Source of the DNA: Chloroflexota bacterium
GTDB taxonomy: Bacteria > Chloroflexota > Anaerolineae > CG2-30-64-16
Assembly (NCBI GenBank): GCA_029555885.1
Contig: JAKPQT010000329.1
Location: 1-39,470 of the forward strand
Direction of reading: 5' to 3'
DNA: 39,470 nucleotides
Part shown: one piece after another, positions 16,948-25,545 of the stretch
Layout of the letters: each line of letters begins with the position of its first letter
How positions within the stretch are numbered: the first letter of the stretch is position 1
Notes under the pieces: model-generated
Seen by the model: only the letters and a program-made list of their open reading frames with translations
What the model was told of the DNA's origin: nothing
The model's database searches: none
Translations under genes and position numbers: made by a program

Positions 16948-16960
16948 AACCCCAACTTCG

Positions 16961-17476
16961 TCAGTCCAAACGATGCACCAGCTCGGTCAGGGCGCGGCGC
17001 GGGGACGCGTCAGGCATCTCCGCGGCGTAGCCGATCGGCAGCACGGCGACCGGCACCCAGTCAGCCGGCGCTGAAACCGCGGCGGTCACATCTGCATCGT
17101 TGAACGCACCGATCCAGACCGTGCTCAGTCCGAGGTCCTGTGCCACAAGCATCGCGTAGGTGGCCGCAATCGTGGCATCCTGGAGCGCATAGAGCTCCTT
17201 GCCGCGCGTGCCGTACTTGCGCGACGAGCGGCCGGGGTTGGCGAAGAAGACGAGAATCAGGGGCGCCTCGGCGATAAACGGCTGATGCGCGGCGTGGGCA
17301 AGGGCTGCCCGGATGCGCGGTGCAGCAACCTGGTAGATTTCGTAGGCCTGCAGGTTGCCGGCGGACGGCGCCCGGTTGATCAACTCGAGCAGTGTCTTGA
17401 CCTTTTCGGCTTCCACCGGACGGTCCTGGTATGCCCGGACGGACCGGCGAGCATGGATGAGTTCGGAAAGCTCCAT
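16961..17476 (-). CDS. Nitroreductase-family FMN flavoprotein
   Basis: This 171-residue protein starts MELSELIHARRSVRAYQDRPV at the ATG at 17476, with GGAG 7 nt ahead; a GTG at 17482 would overlap that site. It has the family features of an N-terminal RRSVR FMN-binding motif, APSAGNLQAYEIYQV, and the C-terminal PVAVLPIGYAAEMPDASPRR. Members reduce nitro compounds, quinones or flavins, or act in cofactor pathways. The substrate is unknown. Confidence 0.88.
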   Translation of the reverse strand: MELSELIHARRSVRAYQDRPVEAEKVKTLLELINRAPSAGNLQAYEIYQVAAPRIRAALAHAAHQPFIAEAPLILVFFANPGRSSRKYGTRGKELYALQDATIAATYAMLVAQDLGLSTVWIGAFNDADVTAAVSAPADWVPVAVLPIGYAAEMPDASPRRALTELVHRLD

Positions 17477-17608
17477 CGGCACCTCCTCGTGACGTGCGGT
17501 AGCTGCGGCTCATTCAGGCAGTAGTCTGCTGTCAGGTCTTGATAGATCTACTATAGCACTCTAGTGGCAAAACGCGCAAGCAGAATCGAAGGACAGGTCC
17601 GCCAGCCG

Positions 17609-17797
17609 TTACGGATCGCTGCAATCGCGCATGAATCCGCAGCGCGGACAGATGATCTTGCAGTGGCGCTTGCTCGCCGGTCCGCCGCACACCCAGCAGT
17701 AGTTATCTTCTTCCAAGGCACGTCCATGGTTGGGCGGTCGCACAGGACGCTCCACAGGGCCTTCATCTGGCGGGTCAGGGGGTTCGGGTTGGGTCAT
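17609..17797 (-). CDS. Small six-cysteine zinc-ribbon protein
   Basis: The 62-residue protein starts at the ATG at 17797, with GGGAGG 4 nt upstream, and overlaps the end of the VTT gene by 23 nt. The first half is Pro/Glu-rich and disordered. The second half has C34-x2-C37, C46, C50-x2-C53 and C59, the spacing of a zinc ribbon. The ribbon's role is unknown. The ribosome binding site, the overlap and the cysteine pattern together make it a real gene despite its size. Confidence 0.7.
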   Translation of the reverse strand: MTQPEPPDPPDEGPVERPVRPPNHGRALEEDNYCWVCGGPASKRHCKIICPRCGFMRDCSDP

Positions 17798-18488
17798 CGT
17801 GCCTCCCAGGTTCACCCTTGTGCGAACCTGCCAGCCGCAGCAGCACCTCCTGCACCCGCTCGCCGTAGCGCCAGACCAGGAGTGCGGCGACCAATCCCAG
17901 CACACTGAAGGCCACCCACACCTGCCAGGGCAGGCTTTCGGCCTCCGCGCCGAGCCAGACTGCACCAAAGAGGCCGGGGATGCGCGCCAGCGCCGCCATT
18001 GGGAGGAGGATGCGCAGGGGCAAGCGCGTCAGCCCCGCGGCGAAACAGAGCAGGTCATCAGGGAGGCCGGGTATCAGGAAGAACAGGAAAAAGAAACCCA
18101 GGCTGCGCTGGTGGGCAAGGCGGTCGAGCCGGTCCAGCAGCGCGCGGCTGACCAGCCGCTCTACCACCGGACGGCCCGCCCAGCGCGCAAGCCCCATCGC
18201 GATGGCTGTGCCCAGGATCAGCCCCAACCAGCTATAGAGGAAGCCGGCGCCCAACCCGTAGATGTAGCCCGCCACGAAATTGACCATCTGGCCGGGGATG
18301 GGCGCGACAACCGTCTGCGCGATCGCCAGCGCGATGAGCACGACTGGTCCCCAGGCGCCGGCGGCCTGAATCTCTGCAATGACCTGGCTGCGCGTCGCAA
18401 AGATGTGTTGGATCTCGTCCCACCACAGCAGCAGCGGCGCAAGCAGGGCCGCCGCTAGCACGATCAGGAGGAGCACCCGGGCGGCCAA
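17775..18488 (-). CDS. TVP38/TMEM64 (VTT/DedA-like) family membrane protein
   Basis: The 237-residue protein has an N-terminal membrane segment, followed by VVLIALAIAQTVVAPIPGQMVNFVAGYIYGLGAG, the VTT signature with its re-entrant loop. More hydrophobic helices follow, including FFFLFFLIPGLPDDLLCFAAGL. Members are integral membrane proteins linked to lipid movement or membrane integrity; no substrate can be assigned. The start is uncertain: TTG 18488 is the first in-frame start, and GTG 18476 is the alternative. It is 32 nt from the 2H gene in the same operon. Confidence 0.85.
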   Translation of the reverse strand: MAARVLLLIVLAAALLAPLLLWWDEIQHIFATRSQVIAEIQAAGAWGPVVLIALAIAQTVVAPIPGQMVNFVAGYIYGLGAGFLYSWLGLILGTAIAMGLARWAGRPVVERLVSRALLDRLDRLAHQRSLGFFFLFFLIPGLPDDLLCFAAGLTRLPLRILLPMAALARIPGLFGAVWLGAEAESLPWQVWVAFSVLGLVAALLVWRYGERVQEVLLRLAGSHKGEPGRHDDPTRTP

Positions 18489-18520
18489 CGGCCATGTCGG
18501 GGGACCGGCATTGCGGCGGG

Positions 18521-19099
18521 TCAGGGCATCACCTCACCGGGTTGCGGCCCGGCCTGGCCGAGCGGCAGTACATCAGCGACGTCCCAGGTGCCATCTTCCT
18601 TGCCGAACATATAGGTGGCCTCTGTCACGCGAAAGACAATAGGCGTCAGGGCTGCCATGACCTCGGCCTCTGCCTGCCGGAGCGCGGCCTCGTCGTCGAA
18701 GAAGCCGAGGGTGACATGGGGCGTGAACTCGTAGGGCGGGGGCGCGGGCGGCAGGCCGAAATGCTCGCGCACCGCCGCCTCAAGCAGACGAATCAGGCCC
18801 CCATCCTCCGGCTGCAACCACAGGACATGGCGCGGGGCCAGGAACGTGCCCGTTCGGGCCAGGGTCACATCGAACGCGGGGATTCCAGCCAGCCGGCGCG
18901 CCAGTGCCTCGCGCTCGATCTGCCACTCTGATCGGCTGACAAATGGCGGGTACATCACCGTGACGTGCGGCAGAATCGTGAGATGGTAGGGATCGAACCG
19001 GGCGCGCCAGCCTGCAATCTGCCCGGTCACCTCCACCGGCAACATGATTGCCAGCACGCCCTGGCCCAGATATGACGGGAAGGCAGCTTGCTCGCTCAT
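18521..19099 (-). CDS. 2H phosphoesterase superfamily (2'-5' RNA ligase-like) protein
   Basis: The 192-residue protein has the two H-x-T motifs that define the family, PHVTVMYPP in the first half and PHVTLGFFDDE in the second. They form a paired active site that opens 2',3'-cyclic phosphates or ligates RNA ends. A GAGGA-like site precedes the ATG at 19099. It heads a three-gene - strand operon divergent from the gene at 19163. Confidence 0.83.
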   Translation of the reverse strand: MSEQAAFPSYLGQGVLAIMLPVEVTGQIAGWRARFDPYHLTILPHVTVMYPPFVSRSEWQIEREALARRLAGIPAFDVTLARTGTFLAPRHVLWLQPEDGGLIRLLEAAVREHFGLPPAPPPYEFTPHVTLGFFDDEAALRQAEAEVMAALTPIVFRVTEATYMFGKEDGTWDVADVLPLGQAGPQPGEVMP

Positions 19100-19150
19100 A
19101 GGAGTCCTCTTGTGAACCGGCCCCGGTTAGCCCACGGGGCCGCGACCAAG

Positions 19151-19156
19151 TATAAT
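19151..19156 (+). promoter_or_regulatory. -10 box of an apparently leaderless promoter
   Basis: A perfect TATAAT is followed by six bases and then the ATG at 19163, so the expected transcription start is the A of the start codon. No ribosome binding site lies between. The -35 match is weak (TTAGCC, 19127-19132). Confidence 0.65.
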
Positions 19157-19162
19157 CGGCCC

Positions 19163-20713
19163 ATGTCGCAAACCGCAAGCCGTGCTTATCTCTACCTCCT
19201 GGTTTTCACCGCCGGATTGACCACCCTGGGCGTCGAGCTGTCCGCCTCGCGGCTGCTCGATCCCTGGTTCGGCAACTCGCAGATCATGTGGGCGGCGGTC
19301 ATCGGCCTCATCCTGTTCTGCCTGGCCGCGGGCTATTGGGCAGGCGGCAAGATCGCGGACCGCTCGCCGCGGCTGCTGACGCTGCTGCGGCTCGTGGCCG
19401 TCGCAGCCTTCGGCGTCGGCATCGTGCCGGCCATCTCGCGGCCGGTGCTCCAACTGGCGGGGCGAGGACTGGTCGATTTCGACGCCGGGCTGCTGGCGGG
19501 CAGCATGGCTGCGATCCTGATCCTCTTTGCCGTGCCTGTGACGCTGCTCGGCTGCGTCAGCCCATTTGCGGTGCGTCTGGCGTTAAGCGACATCCGCAGC
19601 AGCGGCGCAGCCGCGGGCCGCCTGTACGCCATCTCCACCGGCGGCAGCATCCTGGGCAGCTTCCTGCCGGTGCTCCTGCTCATCCCCAATGTTGGGACGC
19701 GGGCGACGTTCGCGCTGCTGGCGCTCCTGCTGCTGGCCGTAGTGCTGCTGGGGCTGCTGGCCGCGCGGCAGTGGCGCGACGCGCTGGCGGTGACGTTGGC
19801 CGCCGCGGTCGTCGCCTGGGTGGGCTTCCGCCCCGCCGGCCCCATCAAGGCGGCGGAGGGCCTGGTGTTCGAGACCGAGTCGGCCTTCAACTACATCCAG
19901 GTGCTGGATCTCGGCGTGGAGCGCCAACTCCGGCTGAACGAGGGAGAGGGCATCCACTCGGTCTACCGGCCCGCGGGCGGGCTGGCCGACGGAATCTGGG
20001 ACTATTTCCTGCTCGCGCCCGCCTTCAATCCGGCGGGCTACACACCGAAGCAGGTGGACCGCGTCGCCATCGTGGGGCTGGCCGCGGGCACGATGGCACA
20101 GCTCTACACCGAAGCATACGGCCCCATCGCCATCGACGGCGCAGAGCTGGACCCGGAAATCATCGCGACGGGCCGCGCCTGGTTCGCGATGGACCAGCCC
20201 AACCTCAATGCCTACGCGGTGGATGGGAGGCGCTTCCTGGTCAACGCGCCCGCGCGCTACGATGTGGTCGCGGTCGACGCGTACCGCCCGCCGTACATCC
20301 CGTTCCACCTGACGACCGTCGAGTTCTTCCAACTGGCGCGGGACCGGCTGAACCCGCAGGGCGTGGTCGCGGTCAACGTCGGACGCACGAGCGATGACTA
20401 CAGCCTCGTGCACGCCATCGCCGCGACGATGCTGCGCGTCTTTCCAAGCGTCTACGTGATGGACGAGCCGAGCGGCGCCAGCGGCCTGGGCAACACGCTC
20501 GTGGTCGCTACGAACCAGTCCACAACGTTGAGCGACCTGCGCGCGAACCTGCCCGCGTTCACGCATCCCCTGCTGGCGGAGGTCGCGTCTCGCGCCGCGC
20601 CGCAGGCGCAGCCCGCCGCGCCGCCCCCCGATACGCCCATCTTCACCGATGACCGCGCGCCCGTGGAGCAGGTGATTCACCGATTGGTGCTGAGGTATTT
20701 GTTCGAGGAATAG
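19163..20713 (+). CDS. Membrane protein fused to a spermidine-synthase-like methyltransferase fold
   Basis: The 516-residue protein has about seven hydrophobic segments in its first 240 residues, starting YLYLLVFTAGLTTLGVELSASRLL. That is the pattern of the large polyamine-aminopropyltransferase-like membrane proteins. The second half is a Rossmann methyltransferase-type domain with VAIVGLAAGTMAQLY, an acidic IDGAELDPEII and YDVVAVDAYRPPYIPFHLTTVEFF. True spermidine synthases have a GGG-type loop and conserved Asp residues, and these are only partly kept here, so polyamine synthesis is doubtful. It stands alone, convergent with the MtaA-like gene. Confidence 0.8.
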   Translation: MSQTASRAYLYLLVFTAGLTTLGVELSASRLLDPWFGNSQIMWAAVIGLILFCLAAGYWAGGKIADRSPRLLTLLRLVAVAAFGVGIVPAISRPVLQLAGRGLVDFDAGLLAGSMAAILILFAVPVTLLGCVSPFAVRLALSDIRSSGAAAGRLYAISTGGSILGSFLPVLLLIPNVGTRATFALLALLLLAVVLLGLLAARQWRDALAVTLAAAVVAWVGFRPAGPIKAAEGLVFETESAFNYIQVLDLGVERQLRLNEGEGIHSVYRPAGGLADGIWDYFLLAPAFNPAGYTPKQVDRVAIVGLAAGTMAQLYTEAYGPIAIDGAELDPEIIATGRAWFAMDQPNLNAYAVDGRRFLVNAPARYDVVAVDAYRPPYIPFHLTTVEFFQLARDRLNPQGVVAVNVGRTSDDYSLVHAIAATMLRVFPSVYVMDEPSGASGLGNTLVVATNQSTTLSDLRANLPAFTHPLLAEVASRAAPQAQPAAPPPDTPIFTDDRAPVEQVIHRLVLRYLFEE

Positions 20714-20725
20714 GCGGGGAGAGGG

Positions 20726-21733
20726 TCACACCCCCCACTCGCGCAGCACCCGAGCCTGGCTGCGCAGATTCTCCACCGGCGTCTCATCGGGGATTTCGCA
20801 CCCTGCTGCGCTGAAGCAGCGAGGCCCGCCCGCGATCACGCACGAGCGGACCTGCGCGGCGACCTCTGCGGGCGTGCCGTTGAGCATGACCGCGACGGGG
20901 TCCTGGTTGCCGCAGACGGCCGCGCGGGAGCCGAACGCCTCCGCAGCCTGCCCCATGTCCACCATCCAGTCCACGTCGATGATATCCGCGCCGCTCTCGG
21001 CCATGTCTGCAAGGATGCGCGTCGTGTTGCCGCAGATGTGCAGGCGGGCCAGCGCGCCCATCTCATGCACGGCCGCGAAGATGCGCTGCTCGTAGGGGAG
21101 GGCGAACTGCCGGTAGAGGCGCGGGGAGACCTGCGATGCGATGGCGTCGCCCAACCCGATGATGTCGGCGCCCGCCGCGACCTGCGCGCGGGCGAAACTC
21201 ACCGCAACCTCGGCGCAGAACTCCACCAGTTCCTCGACCCACGCGGGCCGGTCAACCAGGTCCATCAGGAGCGCGCCGACGCCCCGCAGGTCCGCGGCCT
21301 CGGCCAGCGCGCCCTCCACCCACCCCATGATGGGCACGCGGCCGCCGGCCTGCTCGCGGAACAGGCGCAGGGCCGCGAGCCGGTCGCTCATCCGGCGGCC
21401 CATCTCCGGCGCGACGGGCCGCAGCGCGGCGAGGTCGGCCGGGTCGCGCAGCAGGGGTGTCGTGGCAAGCGGCAGGCCGTCGTCCGGGAAGTCCACCCGC
21501 AGGCCGAGGTCCGCGGCCTCGCGGTACGGGTCGGAGATGGCCTGCAGGATGTCGAGGTCGAAGGCCTCCTGCACCGCGAAGTTCGCGTCGCACAGCACGC
21601 GGTAGTCCTGATAGTAACGGCTCAACGGCTGGCCGATGTAGTGACTGGCAAACTGCATGAAGATGTTGAAATTGGGCACGCGGTCCACCGGTTGACCGGC
21701 GAGCCGGGCCGTCATGCGCTCATAGGGGTTCAT
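20726..21733 (-). CDS. MtaA/CmuA-type uroporphyrinogen decarboxylase-family methyltransferase
   Basis: The 335-residue protein starts at the ATG at 21733, with AGGAG 8 nt upstream. It is a UroD-like barrel with the zinc motif of corrinoid methyltransferases: H232-x-C234 in RLHICGNTT and C312 in AAGCEIP. True uroporphyrinogen decarboxylases lack this zinc site. Members move methyl groups between a corrinoid protein and a thiol or folate acceptor. The methyl donor is unknown and no corrinoid protein is adjacent. The start overlaps the amidase stop by one base. Confidence 0.82.
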   Translation of the reverse strand: MNPYERMTARLAGQPVDRVPNFNIFMQFASHYIGQPLSRYYQDYRVLCDANFAVQEAFDLDILQAISDPYREAADLGLRVDFPDDGLPLATTPLLRDPADLAALRPVAPEMGRRMSDRLAALRLFREQAGGRVPIMGWVEGALAEAADLRGVGALLMDLVDRPAWVEELVEFCAEVAVSFARAQVAAGADIIGLGDAIASQVSPRLYRQFALPYEQRIFAAVHEMGALARLHICGNTTRILADMAESGADIIDVDWMVDMGQAAEAFGSRAAVCGNQDPVAVMLNGTPAEVAAQVRSCVIAGGPRCFSAAGCEIPDETPVENLRSQARVLREWGV

Positions 21734-22425
21734 CAGGGCTCCTGGGTTGCCACCACAGGCGCGAGAAAGCAAATGATGCCGGCGGCCACACCGTCCGCCA
21801 GCCGCTCCGGTTCATCGACCAGGAGCGCCCGATCCGTGCCCAGGAAGCCCAGCTCGATGATGGCTGCGGGCGTGCCGGGCGATAGCTTGCGGAACGCGTG
21901 ATACTCGGTCATGTCACGGGTGATGGTGGTCCGGTGGCGGGGCAGACCGCTGGCAGCCTCGTACTCGTCCCACAGGCACTCGGCCAGCCGCTGCGAGGCC
22001 GCGCTGCCGCCGTCCGGCGGTGCGACCTTGAACCCGCTCAGGTTGGCCTGGCAGGAGTCTGCATGGATGGAGACGAAAGCATCCGCGCGATAGAAGAACA
22101 GCCGGGCATCCAGCTCATCCAGCACATCCACGCGCATCCCCTGGCTGCGCAGCCGTGCCGCCGTGAGTTCTGCGATGCGCGTATTGACCTCGACCTCGGT
22201 CAGCCCGTCCGGGCAGGCTGTGCCCGAGTCGCTGCCCCGGTGGCCGGCGACCAGGCCGACGCGCAGGCCACCTGTGGGTGCGGATGCCGCAAACAGGAAT
22301 TGCAGCCACGCCGGCCCGTACCCGGCGCGCGCGACCTGCTCCGCCGACCAGACCGAAGCGATAATCGCCAGGCCGATGATGAGCAGCAGGACGCGACGAG
22401 CACGGTGGACAGTTTTGCGGCGCAT
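21733..22425 (-). CDS. N-acetylmuramoyl-L-alanine amidase (Amidase_3)
   Basis: The 230-residue protein starts MRRKTVHRARRVLLLIIGLAI, a positively charged N-terminus plus one membrane segment that would anchor or export it. The zinc ligands of the family are visible: His in VAGHRGSDSG, Glu in LTEVEVN, His in VSIHADSC and the catalytic Glu in AAIIELGFLG. It cuts the amide bond between muramic acid and the stem peptide outside the membrane. It is divergent from the rodZ-like gene, another cell-envelope gene. Confidence 0.88.
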   Translation of the reverse strand: MRRKTVHRARRVLLLIIGLAIIASVWSAEQVARAGYGPAWLQFLFAASAPTGGLRVGLVAGHRGSDSGTACPDGLTEVEVNTRIAELTAARLRSQGMRVDVLDELDARLFFYRADAFVSIHADSCQANLSGFKVAPPDGGSAASQRLAECLWDEYEAASGLPRHRTTITRDMTEYHAFRKLSPGTPAAIIELGFLGTDRALLVDEPERLADGVAAGIICFLAPVVATQEP

Positions 22426-22502
22426 AGGGTTGCCCGCATCATACCCGTAAGCGGGTGTTTGCGCAATAAGCAGTAGAGATGGGGGCCGGATAAGCATCAT
22501 TT

Positions 22503-22531
22503 TTGACTTTTAGCCTTGCTGCGGGTATATT
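22503..22531 (+). promoter_or_regulatory. Sigma-70-type promoter for the RodZ-like gene
   Basis: TTGACT (22503-22508) and TATATT (22526-22531) are separated by exactly 17 nt. The predicted start near 22538 leaves a leader of about 30 nt before the ATG at 22570. The 144-nt divergent spacer holds nothing else I can name. Confidence 0.65.
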
Positions 22532-22569
22532 TGGTCAGTCTACTATCATGTACTAGGACACAACATCGT

Positions 22570-23505
22570 ATGAGTGAGCTCGGGCGCCTTTTGTACGAGG
22601 CGCGCACGGCGAAACAACTCAGCCTGGCCGACATTGAAGCGGTCACGCGCATCCGCCAGAGATATCTCGAAGCCCTGGAAAACGGTGATTACGCCAGTCT
22701 GCCGCGCGGTACAGTCGCGCGCGGGTTCGTGCGCACCTACGCGGCTTATCTCGGCCTGGACGTCGAGGGCGTTCTGGATCTCTACGGCATCGAGAGCGGG
22801 GATACCAACCCGGAGATTGCGATCGCGGAGCCAGGCAAGCCGCGCCTGATTGATTACCGGCCCCTGGAGGTCGAGTTGGTTGACCCCATGGCCGGGCCGC
22901 GTTGGCTGCCCTGGGTCGTCGCACTGGCGTTTATCGCCATCCTGGGACTCGGCGGCTGGTGGCTGTTGAACCGTAATCCGGGCTGGAACCCGCTGGCAGC
23001 CTTTGGCCCTGCAGCCAGCGCCACGCCCACCAGCACCGCGACCCTGTGGGTCGTTACTGCCACGCCGAAGCCCACCGAGACGCCGACCGCGCCCCTGCCC
23101 GAGCCGACCTCGGACCTGCTGCCGCTGCCGACGCCCACGGTACAGGCTTCTGCGACGCCGACACTGCGCCCGACCGCCACGCCAGAGTATGTCACTGCGC
23201 TGGTACTGGAACTTGTCACCTCGCAGCGCGCCTGGATGCGCATCATGGTGGATGGAGAGGTGGCGGAGGAAGGCACGTTCGAGGCGAACGCCTCTCGCGT
23301 CTATGAAGCTGCCGACTCGATTACCGTGCGCACAGGCAACGGCGGCGGGGTCACGCTCATCCTGAACGGGGAAGACCTCGGCGTAATGGGCAACATTGGG
23401 CAGGTCGTCGAGCGCACCTGGGTCGTCAACCCGGAAGGCGTCACCGAGACCACCGGCCAGACCGACACGCCCCAGACCACCGTCACGCCGACGCCAGCCG
23501 GCTAA
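22570..23505 (+). CDS. RodZ-like protein: HTH domain, one membrane segment, DUF4115
   Basis: The 311-residue protein has an N-terminal helix-turn-helix of the RodZ type (residues 2-72, LGRLLYEARTAKQLSLADIE), a membrane segment at about 112-133, a Thr/Pro-rich linker (about 145-220) and a C-terminal DUF4115-like beta domain containing SQRAWMRIMVDGEVAEEGTF. RodZ ties the MreB cytoskeleton to the wall-building machinery through its cytoplasmic HTH. The ATG at 22570 is chosen because the HTH begins there. Proteins with this layout are common in Chloroflexota and sometimes annotated as transcription regulators. Confidence 0.85.
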   Translation: MSELGRLLYEARTAKQLSLADIEAVTRIRQRYLEALENGDYASLPRGTVARGFVRTYAAYLGLDVEGVLDLYGIESGDTNPEIAIAEPGKPRLIDYRPLEVELVDPMAGPRWLPWVVALAFIAILGLGGWWLLNRNPGWNPLAAFGPAASATPTSTATLWVVTATPKPTETPTAPLPEPTSDLLPLPTPTVQASATPTLRPTATPEYVTALVLELVTSQRAWMRIMVDGEVAEEGTFEANASRVYEAADSITVRTGNGGGVTLILNGEDLGVMGNIGQVVERTWVVNPEGVTETTGQTDTPQTTVTPTPAG

Positions 23506-23537
23506 ACGGTTCCAGGTTTGAAGGTTTACAAGTTACA

Positions 23538-23622
23538 GGTCGCAGGTTATTGGTTACAGGCAAACGCGCGGTCGCGATGAATCACTCGCAATCGACAAAC
23601 CTGTAACCTGGAACCTGCAACC
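23538..23622. repeat. Imperfect inverted repeat of GGTTACAGG-type words
   Basis: The 23-nt arms at 23538-23560 and 23600-23622 match at 19 of 23 positions when one is reversed. Both are built from the words GGTTACAGG and GCAGGTT. It fills most of the 134-nt gap between the rodZ-like gene and rimO. It could act as a terminator or RNA-processing site. Confidence 0.75.
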
Positions 23623-23639
23623 ATTGATTTAAAGAGCCT

Positions 23640-25031
23640 ATGAGATACTATCTGATGACGCTCGGCTGTCCCAAGAACACGGTCGACAGCGAAGGCATGG
23701 CGATGCTGCTCGGCGGCGCGGGTTATGACGGGACCGATGTGCCCACCGACGCCGATGTCCTGATCGTCAATACGTGCGGCTTCCTGGCCGCAGCCGAAGA
23801 CGAATCCCTCGCCAACCTGCGCGAGCTCGCCGGCCGCAAGCGGCCGGGCCAGGTGCTCATCGCCGCGGGCTGCATGGCCCAGCGCAACGGCGCGCGCATC
23901 GCCCAGGAAGTGCCGGGCGTTGACGGGCTGCTGGGCACGCGGCGCTGGATGGAGATTGTGCCGTTCATCCAGGCGCTCCGGGGAGGCAAGGCGCAGCGCG
24001 CGTTCGGCAGCTACGCGCTGCTGGGCGACCCCGAACAGCCGCTCCTCGACGCGACTCCGCGGCCGCCGGTGGTCAACGGCAGCGCGTATCTCAAGGTCAG
24101 TGACGGCTGCAACGCACCCTGCGCGTTCTGCTCCATCCCGGTCTTCAAAGGCAAGCTGCGCAGCCGTCCGCCCGCGGCCATTGTCGCCGAGGCCCGCCAG
24201 CTGACGGCGGCAGGCGCGCGCGAGCTGATCCTCATCGGCCAGGACACCACGGACTATGGCCGCGACGCGGGCCAGCCCGACGCGCTGCCCGGCCTGCTCC
24301 GGGACATCCTCCATGGCGCGCCGGATGTGCGCTGGCTGCGGCTCATGTATGCGTATCCGGGCCACGTCACGGAGCGCCTGATCGAGGTCATGGCGAGCGA
24401 CCCGCGCATCTGTCACTATCTGGACATCCCGCTGCAACACGGCCATCCGGCCACGCTGCGCCGCATGTTCCGGCCCAGCAACGTGGATCGGCTCGTCGCG
24501 ACGTTCGCGCAGATGCGCGCGGCGATGCGCGACATGGCCTTCCGCAGCACGTTCATTGTGGGGTTCCCGGGCGAGACGGAGGCGGAGTTCCAGGGCTTGC
24601 TCGACTTTGTGGAGGCCATCCAGTTCGATAAGGTCGGCGTGTTCACCTTCAGCCCGGAGCCGGGCACGCCCGCGGCTGACATGCCGGACCAGGTGGCGGA
24701 GGAAGTCAAGAGCGAGCGGTACGCGCGGCTGATGGCTGCCCAACAGCGCATTTCGTTGATCCGCAACCAGGCGCAGGTCGGCAGGCAGTTGGAAATACTG
24801 GTAGAGGCGCAGGGCGAGATGGAGATGGCGGCACAACCGGGCCCTGAAGCGAGGGAGAAGCGCGGGCGACATGGGAAGGCGCGGCGCCAGCCGGTGTCGC
24901 TGGCGCGCAGCTACCGCGATGCGCCGGAGGTAGATGGTCTGGTGGTTGTGCCGGGCCTGCTGCCCGTCGGCCAGATGGCCCAGGTGCGCATCTCCGGTGC
25001 GTTGGAATACGACCTGCTGGGAGAATTATGA
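23640..25031 (+). CDS. rimO: Ribosomal protein S12 methylthiotransferase RimO
   Basis: The 463-residue radical SAM enzyme adds a methylthio group to an Asp of ribosomal protein S12. The N-terminal MTTase domain has its three cluster cysteines (C10 in MTLGCPKNTVDSEGM, C46 in IVNTCGF, C78 in AAGCMAQR). The radical SAM domain has VSDGCNAPCAFCSIP, and YLDIPLQHGHPATLRRMFR and FIVGFPGETEAEF follow. The C-terminal TRAM domain includes a charged insertion (about residues 400-420). The LGCPKNTVDSE motif and length favour RimO over MiaB. The ATG lacks a clear ribosome site; a TTTAAA 6 nt ahead may mean a leaderless start. Confidence 0.93.
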   Translation: MRYYLMTLGCPKNTVDSEGMAMLLGGAGYDGTDVPTDADVLIVNTCGFLAAAEDESLANLRELAGRKRPGQVLIAAGCMAQRNGARIAQEVPGVDGLLGTRRWMEIVPFIQALRGGKAQRAFGSYALLGDPEQPLLDATPRPPVVNGSAYLKVSDGCNAPCAFCSIPVFKGKLRSRPPAAIVAEARQLTAAGARELILIGQDTTDYGRDAGQPDALPGLLRDILHGAPDVRWLRLMYAYPGHVTERLIEVMASDPRICHYLDIPLQHGHPATLRRMFRPSNVDRLVATFAQMRAAMRDMAFRSTFIVGFPGETEAEFQGLLDFVEAIQFDKVGVFTFSPEPGTPAADMPDQVAEEVKSERYARLMAAQQRISLIRNQAQVGRQLEILVEAQGEMEMAAQPGPEAREKRGRHGKARRQPVSLARSYRDAPEVDGLVVVPGLLPVGQMAQVRISGALEYDLLGEL

Positions 25032-25091
25032 ATTACGAATTGAGAATTAGGAATGCCCAACTCTTAATTCCTAATTTCTAATTCGTCATTC
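25030..25091. repeat. AT-rich inverted repeat between convergent genes
   Basis: The arms 25030-25052 and 25069-25091 match at 19 of 23 positions and are made of GAATTA/TAATTC-type words, strikingly AT-rich in this GC-rich window. The repeat starts inside the rimO stop codon and ends 2 nt before the end of the convergent DUF1232 gene, so it can serve as a two-way terminator. Confidence 0.75.
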
Positions 25092-25093
25092 CC

Positions 25094-25453
25094 TCAGTCC
25101 ATGACCCGATATTCGCCGTCGACGACCTGGCTCGGGGCCGATCCGCTGCGCGGACCAACCGGGCCCTGGCCGTCGCGGTACTGACTCACGATGTCCTTCG
25201 GCGCCAACTCAATGAACAACTTGACCGCCAACGCAATGATTGCCAGGTCGTCCAACTGACCGAGCAGCGGGAAAAAGTCCGGCAGCAGGTCCGCCGGGAA
25301 GAACAGGTACAACCCGGCAATCCCCGGGATAATCAACTTGTACGCCCAGGCGACGCGCGGGTCCTTCAATAACTGCCACGCCAATTTACCGTTGCGCACG
25401 AGTTCGCTCAACACACCTGCCCGCGCTCCGATGTTCTCCGTCTGTTTCGCCAT
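25094..25453 (-). CDS. DUF1232 (YkvA-type) small membrane protein
   Basis: The 119-residue protein carries the DUF1232 core, with hydrophobic LIIPGIAGLYLFFPADLLPDF followed by LGQLDDLAIIALAV, which gives the typical D-x-x-PD-x-x-P-x-x-G-x-x-DD pattern. The function of the family is unknown. It has a perfect -10 box about 35 nt upstream of the ATG. Confidence 0.85.
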   Translation of the reverse strand: MAKQTENIGARAGVLSELVRNGKLAWQLLKDPRVAWAYKLIIPGIAGLYLFFPADLLPDFFPLLGQLDDLAIIALAVKLFIELAPKDIVSQYRDGQGPVGPRSGSAPSQVVDGEYRVMD

Positions 25454-25487
25454 GCAATAGCAACCCCTTCCGGTAACGTATCCTCAT

Positions 25488-25493
25488 TATACA
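25488..25493 (-). promoter_or_regulatory. -10 box for the DUF1232 gene
   Basis: TATAAT on the - strand lies 34 nt before the ATG at 25453, leaving a leader of about 28 nt. It lies back to back with the + strand box at 25533 in the 92-nt divergent spacer. Confidence 0.55.
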
Positions 25494-25529
25494 CTCACTT
25501 AACGTAGTGTATGTCAGGTTTGTTTCAAG

Positions 25530-25538
25530 TGGTATAAT
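25530..25538 (+). promoter_or_regulatory. Extended -10 promoter, apparently leaderless
   Basis: TGGTATAAT is a full extended -10 element. The ATG at 25546 follows the box by seven bases, with no ribosome site between, so transcription should start at or next to the start codon. Confidence 0.65.
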
Positions 25539-25545
25539 CCTTGCC

